In this document: positions 9,937 to 18,754 of the stretch, one piece after another
How positions within the stretch are numbered: the first letter of the stretch is position 1
Layout of the letters: every line of letters starts with the position of its first letter
Assembly: GCA_937870855.1 (NCBI GenBank)
Contig: CALMWT010000125.1
Location: 1 to 64,000, forward strand
Direction of reading: 5' to 3'
DNA from: an uncultured Taibaiella sp.
GTDB lineage: Bacteria; Bacteroidota; Bacteroidia; Chitinophagales; Chitinophagaceae
Length of the DNA: 64,000 bases
Notes under the pieces: generated by a model
What the model saw: the letters and a program-made list of their open reading frames with translations, nothing else
Told to the model about the DNA's origin: nothing
Databases searched by the model: none
Made by a program: the position numbers and the translations under genes

Positions 9937-10030
9937 TGTTTAAATTTTTTAGTCCTGAGTTGTAAGCATCTTCGTTTGTAAGACGTTAGTTGCTTATAGT
10001 TCCATAAAACCTACAGCACTATTTATAAAA

Positions 10031-10627
10031 TTATTGAGCGCCGGTATTCGCCTGCTCTGTACTTTGAATAAACTCTCTGTCAACATCCGTAATATCTACA
10101 ATGGCGTAGATCTTCACATCGTTTATTGCCATTTCGTCGAGGATGTTTACGAGGTCTTCATAGGTACTGTTTGCATCAGGCTTTATCAACACCGTCAACT
10201 GATCTTTAGCAGTCAGTGTAGGGTCTTGCCTTCTTTGTTCTTCTATTCTTTTCTTCTTGTCAATTATCGCATCGCGTATTCCATCCTTAGGTTTGAAGTA
10301 CGTTATTTTCAGTTCGGGTGGCTTGGTAGGGTCGCTGGCCAGTCCTTCATAATAATAAATGCGGTGTTCTCTGCTCAGCAAAACTGTAAAGGCCACACTT
10401 TCCTTCACCTTAGTTTGGTCTTTCTCTTCAATCTTTTCTTTGTTGGGCATATTGATCTCCATTGTCTTCGGCTTTGACAGCGTAGTGGTAAACATGAAGA
10501 AGGTTATCAATAAAAACCCAAGATCCACCATTGGAGTAAGATCTACACGGGTAGAAAGTTTTTTACCTTTTTTGACCCCAGGACCTTTCTTATGCCCACC
10601 GCCACTCGACACATCCATTTCTGCCAT
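10031..10627 (-). CDS. exbD: ExbD/TolR biopolymer transport protein (second copy)
   Basis: Predicted 198 aa. A basic cytoplasmic N-terminus (KKGPGVKKGKKLSTRVDLTP) precedes a single membrane helix at about 33–52 (MVDLGFLLITFFMFTTTL) containing the conserved proton-pathway Asp of the ExbD family (VDLGF). A periplasmic ExbD domain follows, with a charged insertion. Together with ExbB it forms the proton-driven motor for TonB. It lies between the first exbD copy and tonB in the same direction. Two tandem exbD copies are common in this phylum. Confidence 0.93.
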   Translation of the reverse strand: MAEMDVSSGGGHKKGPGVKKGKKLSTRVDLTPMVDLGFLLITFFMFTTTLSKPKTMEINMPNKEKIEEKDQTKVKESVAFTVLLSREHRIYYYEGLASDPTKPPELKITYFKPKDGIRDAIIDKKKRIEEQRRQDPTLTAKDQLTVLIKPDANSTYEDLVNILDEMAINDVKIYAIVDITDVDREFIQSTEQANTGAQ

Positions 10628-10654
10628 GGTACTATAATTTTTAAAAGGTTACTT

Positions 10655-10788
10655 GATTAGTTGTTGGTTGTGATGGTTGTTGGTTGACAGTTGATAGTTG
10701 TCAGCACCGTGCTTACTGCTTATTGCCCTTGCCTATTGCTTACTGTTTTTTCCCTATCCCCTATTCCTTTTTCCCTATCCCCTATCCC
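10655..10788. repeat. Low-complexity intergenic repeats between the exbD genes
   Basis: The gap holds degenerate GTTGTTGGTTG-type repeats (about 10657–10706) and then short pyrimidine-rich repeats of the form CCCTATCCCCTAT and TATTGCTTACTG. A close relative of the first motif recurs at 35246–35275. No coding potential is evident. Confidence 0.7.
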
Positions 10789-11454
10789 TTACTGCGGTTT
10801 CATCCCTGCATTCTGAATTTCATAAGCTGCGGTTCCCGGAGGTACGGCTTTTAATCCTGTAATAAGATTAAACTTATAAATCTTCCAGTTTTCCAGCGTT
10901 CTGATTACTTTCTTTATTTCAGGATAATTAGCATCGCCATCTGCTTTGATAGCTATGCGCAACTTCGGATTGCTATTGCGCGCCATGCGAATCCATGCCG
11001 CCAGTTCATTCTGATCAGAGGTATTTACCGTATCTGTAGGAATTCCTGAAGTTTGCTTATCATATTCCTTTTGTTGCACAGGATCGGCTGCGAGATAAGA
11101 TTTCAACTGATTAAACGGAACGCCCACCGATGCACCATTTGTAAATTGGGCCATCTCCTGCGGTGTCAGATTCAATCCTTTGTATTCGTTCACATCCTCA
11201 ATAAGATTTTTGCGGGTGTTGTTCTTATTGTCAACAGAAAAGAAAACTCTTCCTTTCGGATCAATAGTGAGGAGCATGATATCTACGTCAGGAATCATAA
11301 TTTCTGAAATAGAATTTGGTGTCACCACCGTCACAGGCTCATCAGGTTTAAATTTTGTAGCCAGCATGAAGAACGTTAGCAGCAGAAAAGCTACATCGCA
11401 CATCGCCGTCATATCAACGTTGGTGCTCTTCCTTGGCATTTTTACTTTAGGCAT
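10789..11454 (-). CDS. exbD: ExbD/TolR biopolymer transport protein (first copy)
   Basis: Predicted 221 aa. The N-terminus (MPKVKMPRKSTNVDMTAMCD) is followed by one membrane helix with the ExbD Asp (TAMCDVAFLLLTFFMLAT, about 15–32) and a periplasmic domain longer than that of the second copy, with an extra segment at about 85–145. It is probably the partner of ExbB just upstream (86-base gap). The sequence differs strongly from the second exbD, so the pair is an old duplication rather than a recent one. Confidence 0.92.
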   Translation of the reverse strand: MPKVKMPRKSTNVDMTAMCDVAFLLLTFFMLATKFKPDEPVTVVTPNSISEIMIPDVDIMLLTIDPKGRVFFSVDNKNNTRKNLIEDVNEYKGLNLTPQEMAQFTNGASVGVPFNQLKSYLAADPVQQKEYDKQTSGIPTDTVNTSDQNELAAWIRMARNSNPKLRIAIKADGDANYPEIKKVIRTLENWKIYKFNLITGLKAVPPGTAAYEIQNAGMKPQ

Positions 11455-11540
11455 CGCTAATGTTTTGACTGTTTAACTAATTAGATCAAAAAACAGTGTC
11501 TTTCCACAAATCCTCTACACATTTTTCCTGCAACACTATC

Positions 11541-12374
11541 TTACTTGTAGTTAGCAGCAAAGCTTTGCGTAAGTGTAAAACCACTTTCGTCAATACCATA
11601 AGTGATACCATCAATAACTGTAGTGAAGTAGTTGTAAGCTACGATGGCAACCGCAGAAGTACCGATACCAATGGCGGTATTGATAAGTGCTTCAGAGATA
11701 CCATTGGCAAGTGCCGCTGCATCTGGCGCACCCGCCTGTCCCATTGCCTGGAAGGCGCGAATCATACCCAATACTGTACCGAAAAGACCAAGAAGCGTTG
11801 CTACCGAAGCGATGGTAGAAAGGAATACAAGGTTTTTCTCCAGCATCGGTAGTTCCAATGAAGTAGCTTCTTCTATTTCTTTTTGAATGCTCAATACTTT
11901 TTGATCTGTGTCAAGTTCATGGTTGCTTACCATATCACGGTATTTCAACAAACCTGCACGCATTACATTTCCTACCGAACCCGCTTGCTTATCGCACTCC
12001 GCAAGTGCAGCTTCAATGTTTTTGTTAGCAAGGTGGTATTGTACTTTTCTTACAAATTCGGCATTGTTTATTTTACCGTTTGCCTTCATGATTGTAAGGA
12101 TGCGCTCTACTATCATACACACCAAAATCAAAAAGGTTGACATCAGGATTGGAATAACCCACCCACCGGTGTAAATAGTACCCTGAAAGTTGGCAGGCAC
12201 ATGCTTTTCAGCGTCGCGGAAGTTGGCTGCATTTCCAAAAACAAGATGGAAAATCAGGTGGGCTACTACCGTACAACCTACTATTATGCCTAAGTTGATA
12301 AGCGTGTAGTTAGCGTTTTTGGGTTTTCCCGCACGAGATCCTGCTTTTGCTGTGGCTGTTTTTACGTCTGCCAT
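11541..12374 (-). CDS. exbB: MotA/TolQ/ExbB proton channel
   Basis: Predicted 277 aa, longer at the N-terminus than E. coli ExbB. Membrane helices lie at about 27–50, 70–95, 180–205 and 225–250. The conserved C-terminal part includes LLGLFGTVLGMIRAFQAM and ALINTAIGIGTSAVAIVAYN, typical of the MotA/TolQ/ExbB family. It forms the pentameric motor around ExbD. It is the first gene of the exbB-exbD-exbD-tonB run; a TATCTTTG box with a GTTG element 19 bases further upstream precedes it. Confidence 0.95.
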   Translation of the reverse strand: MADVKTATAKAGSRAGKPKNANYTLINLGIIVGCTVVAHLIFHLVFGNAANFRDAEKHVPANFQGTIYTGGWVIPILMSTFLILVCMIVERILTIMKANGKINNAEFVRKVQYHLANKNIEAALAECDKQAGSVGNVMRAGLLKYRDMVSNHELDTDQKVLSIQKEIEEATSLELPMLEKNLVFLSTIASVATLLGLFGTVLGMIRAFQAMGQAGAPDAAALANGISEALINTAIGIGTSAVAIVAYNYFTTVIDGITYGIDESGFTLTQSFAANYK

Positions 12375-12441
12375 AAGTTTGATTTTTTATTTGTGTTTTT
12401 ACGGTTAATTAATTGGTGTTAAAACGCAATTTGCGTGCTTG

Positions 12442-12472
12442 CAAAGATATAGGTACACTTTAAAAAAACAAC
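12442..12472 (-). promoter_or_regulatory. Bacteroidota-type promoter for exbB operon
   Basis: Minus strand: TATCTTTG (12449–12442) fits the -7 consensus TAnnTTTG, and GTTG at 12472–12469 sits 19 bases upstream as a -33 element. This is the only gene start in the window where I see both boxes at proper spacing. Confidence 0.6.
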
Positions 12473-12631
12473 TTGCCTGCATTTTTTTTATCGCAATGAT
12501 AATATACATTACAAAGCAGTGACGGAGCTAAGATCTGAATCTCTAAAAAGTGAACTTGCGTTAAACGAAAGGAGGTTGAAGTTATTGCATTTTACCCCTG
12601 ACAAGAAAGCAATCCAAGAGACTTTAACATT

Positions 12632-12639
12632 TACCTTTG
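12632..12639 (+). promoter_or_regulatory. -7 promoter box for pyrophosphatase gene
   Basis: TACCTTTG matches TAnnTTTG. It lies 19 bases before the ATG at 12659, giving a very short leader. No clear -33 TTTG is visible at the right distance. Confidence 0.45.
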
Positions 12640-12658
12640 CGCCAAATTTTTTTTAGTG

Positions 12659-13213
12659 ATGAGCTTCAATCCATGGCACTCCGTTAGCTACGGCAACGAT
12701 ATTCCGAACAAAGTAAATGCGATTATTGAAATTCCTAAAAACTCGCGGGCAAAATATGAATTGGACAAAGAAACCGGACTATTGAAACTCGATCGCGTGT
12801 TGTATTCTTCCGTGTATTATCCTGCTAATTATGGATTCATTCCCCGCACCTATTGCGATGATAATGACCCGCTTGATATTCTGGTGCTTTCACAAATAGA
12901 AATGCAACCGCTGTGTTTGGTAGAAGCGAAAATAATTGGCGTGATGCGGATGCTTGATCAGGGCGAGGCAGACGACAAACTTATAGCTGTTTGCCCCCAG
13001 GATATGAGCGTGGCACATATTAATGACATTAGTGAACTGCCTTCTCATTTTATAGAAGAGCTGCGGCACTTTTTTGAAGAATACAAAAAGCTGGAAAATA
13101 AGGTGGTGAAGATTGAAGAATTTCAGGGCGAGCGCCTTGCGAAGAAGATTCTGCAACATGCCATTAAAGACTACGAACTACTGGTAGAGCAGATGAAAGT
13201 CAGGGCAAACTAA
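12659..13213 (+). CDS. ppa: Inorganic pyrophosphatase (family I)
   Basis: Predicted 184 aa from the ATG at 12659; a GTG directly before it is a less likely start. Family I motifs are visible: KYELDKETG, the substrate-binding [20 protein letters not shown] with the Asp cluster ([10 protein letters not shown]), and EADDKLIAV. It hydrolyses PPi to two phosphates in the cytoplasm with Mg2+ and pulls biosynthetic reactions forward. The length fits bacterial hexameric enzymes. It stands alone with its own promoter box, divergent from exbB. Confidence 0.96.
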   Translation: MSFNPWHSVSYGNDIPNKVNAIIEIPKNSRAKYELDKETGLLKLDRVLYSSVYYPANYGFIPRTYCDDNDPLDILVLSQIEMQPLCLVEAKIIGVMRMLDQGEADDKLIAVCPQDMSVAHINDISELPSHFIEELRHFFEEYKKLENKVVKIEEFQGERLAKKILQHAIKDYELLVEQMKVRAN

Positions 13214-13402
13214 TTGTCTATTTTTTCGTTTCAATTTTTTTTGCTGAAAAGTCAATTTCCAATGTAGGATGGGAAGTTGGCTTTTCTTTTTTTATGTGTT
13301 TGTTTCAAACGGCTTACAAATTTTCCGGGTTTTTATGCGTGGCTATTGCAAATTAAATTGGCAAGAAATATTTTGTGTTCTTAAACCAAAAAAATTTACA
13401 CA

Positions 13403-15067
13403 ATGGTCAGGTCTCTATCGGGTAAACAACTTTTCAGCTTGTTGTTGATCCTTCTTTTTGCTCCCGCAATACTCAATGCACAAATCAAAGATGGAAGTAT
13501 TGTTTTTACCTGGGGCGATAGCTACGAACTTCCTAAAAAACATTCCGACCTCGGCTTCATAGGCAATGAGATAGAGGGTTATGTACAGATCGGACACGCG
13601 CCGCATCGCAGTTTGTCATTCCAGAAATTTAGTAATGCCTTGAAGCTAACATCAGAAAATACAGTTGATCTGAAAGACATGCCCGATGACTATCAGAATG
13701 TAGCATTTACAAAAATCAAAGACAGATACTACTGGATATTTTGTACCTGGGAAAGAGCAGACGAAAGAGAACGCCTTTTTGCACAGGAAATTGATGTAAA
13801 AAACACAAAGCTAATTGGCAAGGCAAAACAATTGTGTGCGACCAGCAAACTTACCGGCACAGCTATGGGAACAGCGCTATGGGGAATCAGCATAGGCATT
13901 ACCGATAAGTGGAATCTCTATTATTCGCTGGACAGTAATAAACTCCTTGTTCAGTATAGAAAACGCCCGGAGCAACGGCAGGATAGTAAGAACAAGGACA
14001 TCATCGGCTTTCAGGTTTTTGATGAAGAGTTGAATAAAATCTGGGGCAAGGAAATAAGAATGCCTTACACCGAAGCACGCATGGATAATGAAGATTACGA
14101 CATAGATAAGGATGGCAATGTGTACACATTGGCGAAGGTATATGCCACAGAGAAAGGCGATAAAAAGAAACCCAATTATCACATGGAAATATTGAAGTGG
14201 ACGAAGGATAATAATGAGGTAACGAAGATCCCGTTTAAGTTTACAGACCAGTTTGTAACTGCTGCACGAATGACCAAAGGATTTGATGGAAGTCTTTTAG
14301 TTGTTGGTTTCTACAGTAAGAAAAAACCTGGGGTAGCTTATTCCGGCTTTAATAGAGTTGGTGTGCATTCCAGTGCAGATGGCGTGTTTCTACTACAGTT
14401 GGATGAGCAATCGGGAGAATTGAGCAATGTAAAAAAAGGCATCTACGAATTTCCGCAGCAGGTGCTAAGTGAGTTTGAATCTGCACGTACAAAACGCAGA
14501 AATGAGAAGAAGGACGATGATGATAATCTGGAAGCGCAAAACATGGTACTTCGCAATATAGTGGTGAACAGCGATGGCTCCATACAAGTGTACGGAGAAG
14601 AGGCTTACAAAATTATTACTACCACTTACAACGGCAGGTCGCGGAATACAACAGTAGATTACTATTACAACGATATTCTGGGAATGAACATTGGCGCAGA
14701 TGGCGAATTGAAGTGGGTAACAAAAGTTCCTAAACTGCAACACGGTATCAACAGCGGCCTCGCTGGGATGTCTTTCAAATTGTTTCCGCACAACAACAAC
14801 CAATATATCTTCTTTATGGACAACATGAAGAATATAGACCTACCTGTTGACGAAGCTCCAAAACAACACGTAGATGGCAGAGGCGGTGTGCTGATGGTGG
14901 TGAAAATTGACGAGAATGGTAAAAAAAGCAAAGCCAAAATATTTGATGTGCGCGAAGAAGATAAAAACCTGATCGTTTCCAATTTTAGCACTGTAGGCAT
15001 TGACAAGATTGTAGCAAGAGCTTTTCATCGGCGAGACAGCCAACCGGTATTTATCACCTTTAAATAA
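13403..15067 (+). CDS. Secreted protein of unknown function
   Basis: Predicted 554 aa with an N-terminal signal peptide (about 1–26, ending ILNAQ). The mature part alternates short beta segments with charged loops (YYWIFCTWE, GFQVFDEELNKIWGKE, GGVLMVVKIDENGKKSKAKI), which suggests a beta-propeller or WD-like repeat fold, but no family motif is certain. Nine bases separate it from the next secreted protein, so the two probably form an operon. No T9SS sorting tail is present. Function unknown. Confidence 0.8.
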   Translation: MVRSLSGKQLFSLLLILLFAPAILNAQIKDGSIVFTWGDSYELPKKHSDLGFIGNEIEGYVQIGHAPHRSLSFQKFSNALKLTSENTVDLKDMPDDYQNVAFTKIKDRYYWIFCTWERADERERLFAQEIDVKNTKLIGKAKQLCATSKLTGTAMGTALWGISIGITDKWNLYYSLDSNKLLVQYRKRPEQRQDSKNKDIIGFQVFDEELNKIWGKEIRMPYTEARMDNEDYDIDKDGNVYTLAKVYATEKGDKKKPNYHMEILKWTKDNNEVTKIPFKFTDQFVTAARMTKGFDGSLLVVGFYSKKKPGVAYSGFNRVGVHSSADGVFLLQLDEQSGELSNVKKGIYEFPQQVLSEFESARTKRRNEKKDDDDNLEAQNMVLRNIVVNSDGSIQVYGEEAYKIITTTYNGRSRNTTVDYYYNDILGMNIGADGELKWVTKVPKLQHGINSGLAGMSFKLFPHNNNQYIFFMDNMKNIDLPVDEAPKQHVDGRGGVLMVVKIDENGKKSKAKIFDVREEDKNLIVSNFSTVGIDKIVARAFHRRDSQPVFITFK

Positions 15068-15076
15068 ACCCTGCGC

Positions 15077-15922
15077 ATGCTTCGAAAATTCTTAAAATTA
15101 TCTCCCTTACTGGTTGTGGTTTTGCTTCCTTTTGCTTCCTTTGCGCAGCAAACAATAAGCTTCGGACCAGAAGAAGAAAATACATCCTTTAATAAAAGAA
15201 GAAAACAGAAAAAAGAAGTTTATAAAAACTCCGTAACCCTGGGTATTGTTTCTGCAATCAATGGTTATACACCTGTGTATTATGAACGCGCGCTTACAAG
15301 TTTTCTAAGTGTGCAAGTGGGAGCAGGCATTACCTACAGAAGTTTTGGAAATGACTTTGGTCAAATCATTTGGAATGACGGAAAGAATAGTGAATTGGTA
15401 GAAAACGGAGTAGCTGGAATGCAAGACGTAGATGACCAATACTATCACTACAAACACCGCAAGGCAGCTTTGGGCAGTTATTTTTCTGTGGCTCCGAAAA
15501 TTTATTTTAGCGACAATGTAATGGATGGATTTTATCTGGCACCTACCGTAGAATGGAAAATGTATCGCTTCAATGCGCAAATGGCGAACACAAATAAAAG
15601 CCTTGAGGAAATTCAAAACTCCTACTCCTATTTTTCGTTTGACAGCGATGACCGGAATATTCCAAAAACCAGCAACAAGTTGGCCGAATCAATGAACTGT
15701 TTGGACATTAGCCTGATGGTGGGAGGGCATTACCAACGTGCCAACAGGCTGACAATTGGCTGGAATATTAGTTTGGGTCTTAGAAAAGCTAATTCAAAAC
15801 GTCTGGATATTTATACCGTGGACGATGCAAATGGAAAAAGTTACTTCCGAAATAATGTGAGAACTTACGACAGTATGAAACCTTTGATTTCTGCTAACCT
15901 TGTTTTAGGAGGGGTTTTCTAA
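15077..15922 (+). CDS. Probable outer-membrane beta-barrel protein of unknown function
   Basis: Predicted 281 aa with a signal peptide (about 1–23, ending SFAQQ). Alternating amphipathic strands, aromatic girdles and a final segment reaching the C-terminus (PLISANLVLGGVF) resemble the DUF3575-like or OmpW-like small barrels of Bacteroidota. It follows the secreted 554-aa protein by 9 bases. The specific family is not recognised. Confidence 0.75.
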   Translation: MLRKFLKLSPLLVVVLLPFASFAQQTISFGPEEENTSFNKRRKQKKEVYKNSVTLGIVSAINGYTPVYYERALTSFLSVQVGAGITYRSFGNDFGQIIWNDGKNSELVENGVAGMQDVDDQYYHYKHRKAALGSYFSVAPKIYFSDNVMDGFYLAPTVEWKMYRFNAQMANTNKSLEEIQNSYSYFSFDSDDRNIPKTSNKLAESMNCLDISLMVGGHYQRANRLTIGWNISLGLRKANSKRLDIYTVDDANGKSYFRNNVRTYDSMKPLISANLVLGGVF

Positions 15923-15981
15923 AATCCTTCTACGAGAACGATTCATATTTATCAACTCACACAAAGCTGCCAAGAAAACAG

Positions 15982-16005
15982 AAGAGATTGCTTTCGCAAT
16001 CTCTT
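15982..16005. terminator. Bidirectional terminator hairpin
   Basis: A perfect 10-bp stem (AAGAGATTGC with GCAATCTCTT) and a TTTC loop sit between two convergent genes. The flanks are only moderately T-rich in each direction. Confidence 0.65.
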
Positions 16006-16029
16006 TGTCAATTGTACTAACCAGTTTTT

Positions 16030-17211
16030 TTATTGAATACTCAATGGCAATGTAGTAAGCAACTGCCCGTCACTGTACAGACGAACGTAATAAATGCCTG
16101 TACTTTTAGCTTCGTTCATTCCTACATATCCTTTACCACTGTTCATGCTAACGTTGCCTTTTGCAATTATCTGTCCGTTGATGTTCATAACATCGTATTG
16201 CAAAGTGCGTACAGCTTTATCATCTAAAGAAATAGTAAGCTGATTCCCGGTTAAAGGATTGGGGTAAAGAGCAATTTTACCATACTTAGTTACATCGCTG
16301 ATGCTGGCAGGATTTGCAAGACGATTTGTGTGAACTTCGATCTCACTGATTTGAGCTTGCGTGAAAGTTGTATCAAAATAAGACACCCTCACCAAAGGAG
16401 TAATTTCTCCTGCACGGTAAAAAGACACCTCGTTTACTTCAGTTGCCAGTCCTTGAGTGAGACTAAAGGCTGAAAGCAATTGTGGTGGTGCTGGAGCTCC
16501 GTTCAGGAAAAATGAGTCCACTTGTTTTTCCATGTGCTTTACCATTAGCACATTCATACTTCCACTTGCATTACCCGAAAAATCTTTCACCTTTACTTTT
16601 CCCCATCCTATTACTGTATCCCTATAGCTTAAATAAGTCTTACGCTGGCCTGGTGCAGAATTAAGTCCGTACAAAACTACAGTAAGGTTGAGATCGGTGG
16701 TGAAATTATAGCTTCCTCCCCAGGTACTACCATTGGTAGCGGGAAAAGAAAGAACCTTTCTTGGTGAGCTGTAAATCACATTCTGCTCTGGGAAAAGAAG
16801 GCTGTCAGTCGTACCTCCGGTCAGCGACCCAAGTGGAATAGCCTGCCTTAAAATTCGTTCACCCTGTAGGCTATAGTTAGCAGCACTGATGCCATCTACC
16901 ATTCCGAAGTCATAACCTAAAGACCCGCTAAACGCGTAATACATGTGAGTCGCCTGCGTGCCTCCCGGAAATGCACTATTAGAGAAAGCACTTCGAGTAA
17001 TGGTGGAGAATGCGTTAGTATAGTTTAGTGAGCTGAAGTCCCAATTTCCATTAGTGGTAGGTGCGATAGTAGGATAGGTTTGTCCTGCCATCAATAGCTT
17101 CATGCTATCTATACCTACGTAGGTTGCAGAAAAACTTTGTTGATTGAGTGTGATCTGCGCACTCGCTGATAAAACGGAGAGCGAGAAGAGTGTGGTAAAA
17201 ATCCTTTTCAT
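16030..17211 (-). CDS. T9SS type A sorting domain-containing secreted protein
   Basis: Predicted 393 aa. A signal peptide (about 1–18, ending LSASAQ) is followed by a beta-rich body without a recognisable catalytic motif. The last ~80 residues form a type A T9SS sorting domain: YGKIALYPNPLTGNQLTISL, then YDVMNINGQIIAKG and a terminal GIYYVRLYSDGQ. The protein should be exported across the outer membrane by type IX secretion and released or anchored. It is flanked by a convergent neighbour with a shared hairpin. Cargo function unknown. Confidence 0.88.
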   Translation of the reverse strand: MKRIFTTLFSLSVLSASAQITLNQQSFSATYVGIDSMKLLMAGQTYPTIAPTTNGNWDFSSLNYTNAFSTITRSAFSNSAFPGGTQATHMYYAFSGSLGYDFGMVDGISAANYSLQGERILRQAIPLGSLTGGTTDSLLFPEQNVIYSSPRKVLSFPATNGSTWGGSYNFTTDLNLTVVLYGLNSAPGQRKTYLSYRDTVIGWGKVKVKDFSGNASGSMNVLMVKHMEKQVDSFFLNGAPAPPQLLSAFSLTQGLATEVNEVSFYRAGEITPLVRVSYFDTTFTQAQISEIEVHTNRLANPASISDVTKYGKIALYPNPLTGNQLTISLDDKAVRTLQYDVMNINGQIIAKGNVSMNSGKGYVGMNEAKSTGIYYVRLYSDGQLLTTLPLSIQ

Positions 17212-17304
17212 TGGTTTTGTGTTTTTAGTTTAGAACAAATATAATACTTGATATTTTACAGCGCAACACCCTATTGGGATGAAACAAAAATGCCTAAATG
17301 AAAA

Positions 17305-18057
17305 TTACAAGTTTGTTCTATTGTACAATTTGCTCTTTACTAATCCCCATTTGTGAAGGCGATGCGTAAGCGATACCCGCAGCACACCCATTCCATATTT
17401 CATGCTGCGCGAAAAATTGATACTCGATGCTTCCTCAAAGTATTTAGTGGGGCAGGTCACTTCACCAATCTCATAGCCATTCATAAAAATCTGCGAGATC
17501 ATTTCATTATCGAAAACAAAATCGTCGCTGTTGTGTGTAAAATCTATAGAACGAATCACATCTGCTGAAAATGCGCGATAACCTGTGTGGTATTCACTCA
17601 GTTTTTCCCACACCATTATGTTTTCAAAAAGTGTAAGGCAGCGGTTAAAGATATATTTATACATAGGCATTCCTCCGCGAAGCGCACCATTTCCCAATAT
17701 CCGCGAAGCAAAGCAAACCGGATACACCTCATAAGCAATAACACCGCTTATAGCGTGTATAAGTTTGGGAGTGTATTGATAATCGGGGTGGAGCATGATG
17801 ACGATGTCAGCACCAAGTTCTAACGCTTTTTTGTAGCAGCTTTTTTGATTACCACCATATCCTTTGTTTTGCTCGTGAATTATGATGTGTCTTATGCCCA
17901 AACGCCGGGCTTCCTCCACCGTATTGTCGGGGCTGTTGTCATCTACAAGCACCACCTCATCCACTATATCGAAAGGAATTTCGTTGTAAGTACGCTCCAG
18001 AGTTAGTGCTGCTTTGTAAGCAGGCAATACCACAACAATTTTTTTACCGTTTAGCAT
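17305..18057 (-). CDS. Family 2 glycosyltransferase (DPM1-like)
   Basis: Predicted 250 aa. GT-A fold motifs are visible: VVVLPAYKAALTLERTY at the N-terminus, VDEVVLVDDNSPDNT near 33–47, NKGYGGNQKSCYKKAL and ADIVIMLHPDYQYTP near 85–100, where HPDYQ replaces the usual DxD-like acidic motif. No membrane helices are present, so it is a soluble or peripheral enzyme. It resembles dolichyl-phosphate mannosyltransferase-type enzymes acting on polyprenyl phosphates or cell-surface glycans. It stands alone; donor and acceptor are unknown. Confidence 0.85.
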   Translation of the reverse strand: MLNGKKIVVVLPAYKAALTLERTYNEIPFDIVDEVVLVDDNSPDNTVEEARRLGIRHIIIHEQNKGYGGNQKSCYKKALELGADIVIMLHPDYQYTPKLIHAISGVIAYEVYPVCFASRILGNGALRGGMPMYKYIFNRCLTLFENIMVWEKLSEYHTGYRAFSADVIRSIDFTHNSDDFVFDNEMISQIFMNGYEIGEVTCPTKYFEEASSINFSRSMKYGMGVLRVSLTHRLHKWGLVKSKLYNRTNL

Positions 18058-18123
18058 GTATTCAAAAGTGAAAAGTTCAAAAGTAAAGACTTATATCCCA
18101 AAAGAGAAATAAGAAGATAAGGA

Positions 18124-18606
18124 TCAGTTGGCCACTTTAAAATCATCGCCGACGGGCTTCATAGAAGTTACTATCAGATTGCTGCTTGCCTTACCAAGCA
18201 AATTATTGCGCGTATCCGACACCCTGCATTCAACGTGAATTATTTTTTTGCCTTCTCGTATTACTTCTGCTTTAGCGTACAATTTTTCGCCTTCTTTAAT
18301 AGCGTATAGAAAATCAACATTTAGGTTTAATGAAGTGTAGTTGTTGTTTGTATCGAGGCTCACAACGCTCCAACCAATTACTTCGTCCATTACCAAAGAC
18401 ATCATACCTCCATGAATATTTCCATAAGGATTGCACATTTCCTTTCGCACAGTTAAAGAAATTTCTGCTGAGCCACGTTCAATTTTCTCAAGAGTGAACG
18501 CCAGCCAGTTTCCTGCCGGAGAACGTGATTCACTTACAAGTTTTCCTAAAAAACGATCTCTAAGATGTTGTAAAATATTACCTGAATAATCTGCTCTACT
18601 ACTCAT
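18124..18606 (-). CDS. PaaI-type hotdog thioesterase
   Basis: Predicted 160 aa. The hotdog-fold signature NPYGNIHGGMMSLVMDEVIG (near residues 62–81) carries the HGG of PaaI/YbgC-like acyl-CoA thioesterases; the core strands SLNLNVDFLYAIKEGEKLY and HVECRVSD follow. It is expected to hydrolyse acyl- or aryl-CoA in the cytoplasm. Substrate unknown. It is on the same strand as the glycosyltransferase, with a 66-base gap. Confidence 0.83.
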   Translation of the reverse strand: MSSRADYSGNILQHLRDRFLGKLVSESRSPAGNWLAFTLEKIERGSAEISLTVRKEMCNPYGNIHGGMMSLVMDEVIGWSVVSLDTNNNYTSLNLNVDFLYAIKEGEKLYAKAEVIREGKKIIHVECRVSDTRNNLLGKASSNLIVTSMKPVGDDFKVAN

Positions 18607-18701
18607 CGTCTGTTGTTTTTGACCATCGGTTCACGCTACTTCACCCAGCATAGTCGAGGATTTAGATGCGGGAGTTATGGGAGTCAAAAATAGGCACAAA
18701 T

Positions 18702-18730
18702 AAAAAACGGATCGAGGTTAGTCGAATCCG
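18702..18730 (-). terminator. Terminator after the PKD/T9SS protein
   Basis: On the minus strand, CGGATTCGA pairs with TCGATCCG (one bulged base) and is followed by TTTTTTATTTG. It lies just past the stop at 18755. Confidence 0.6.
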
Positions 18731-18754
18731 CTTTTCAATAAATAATATTGGTTG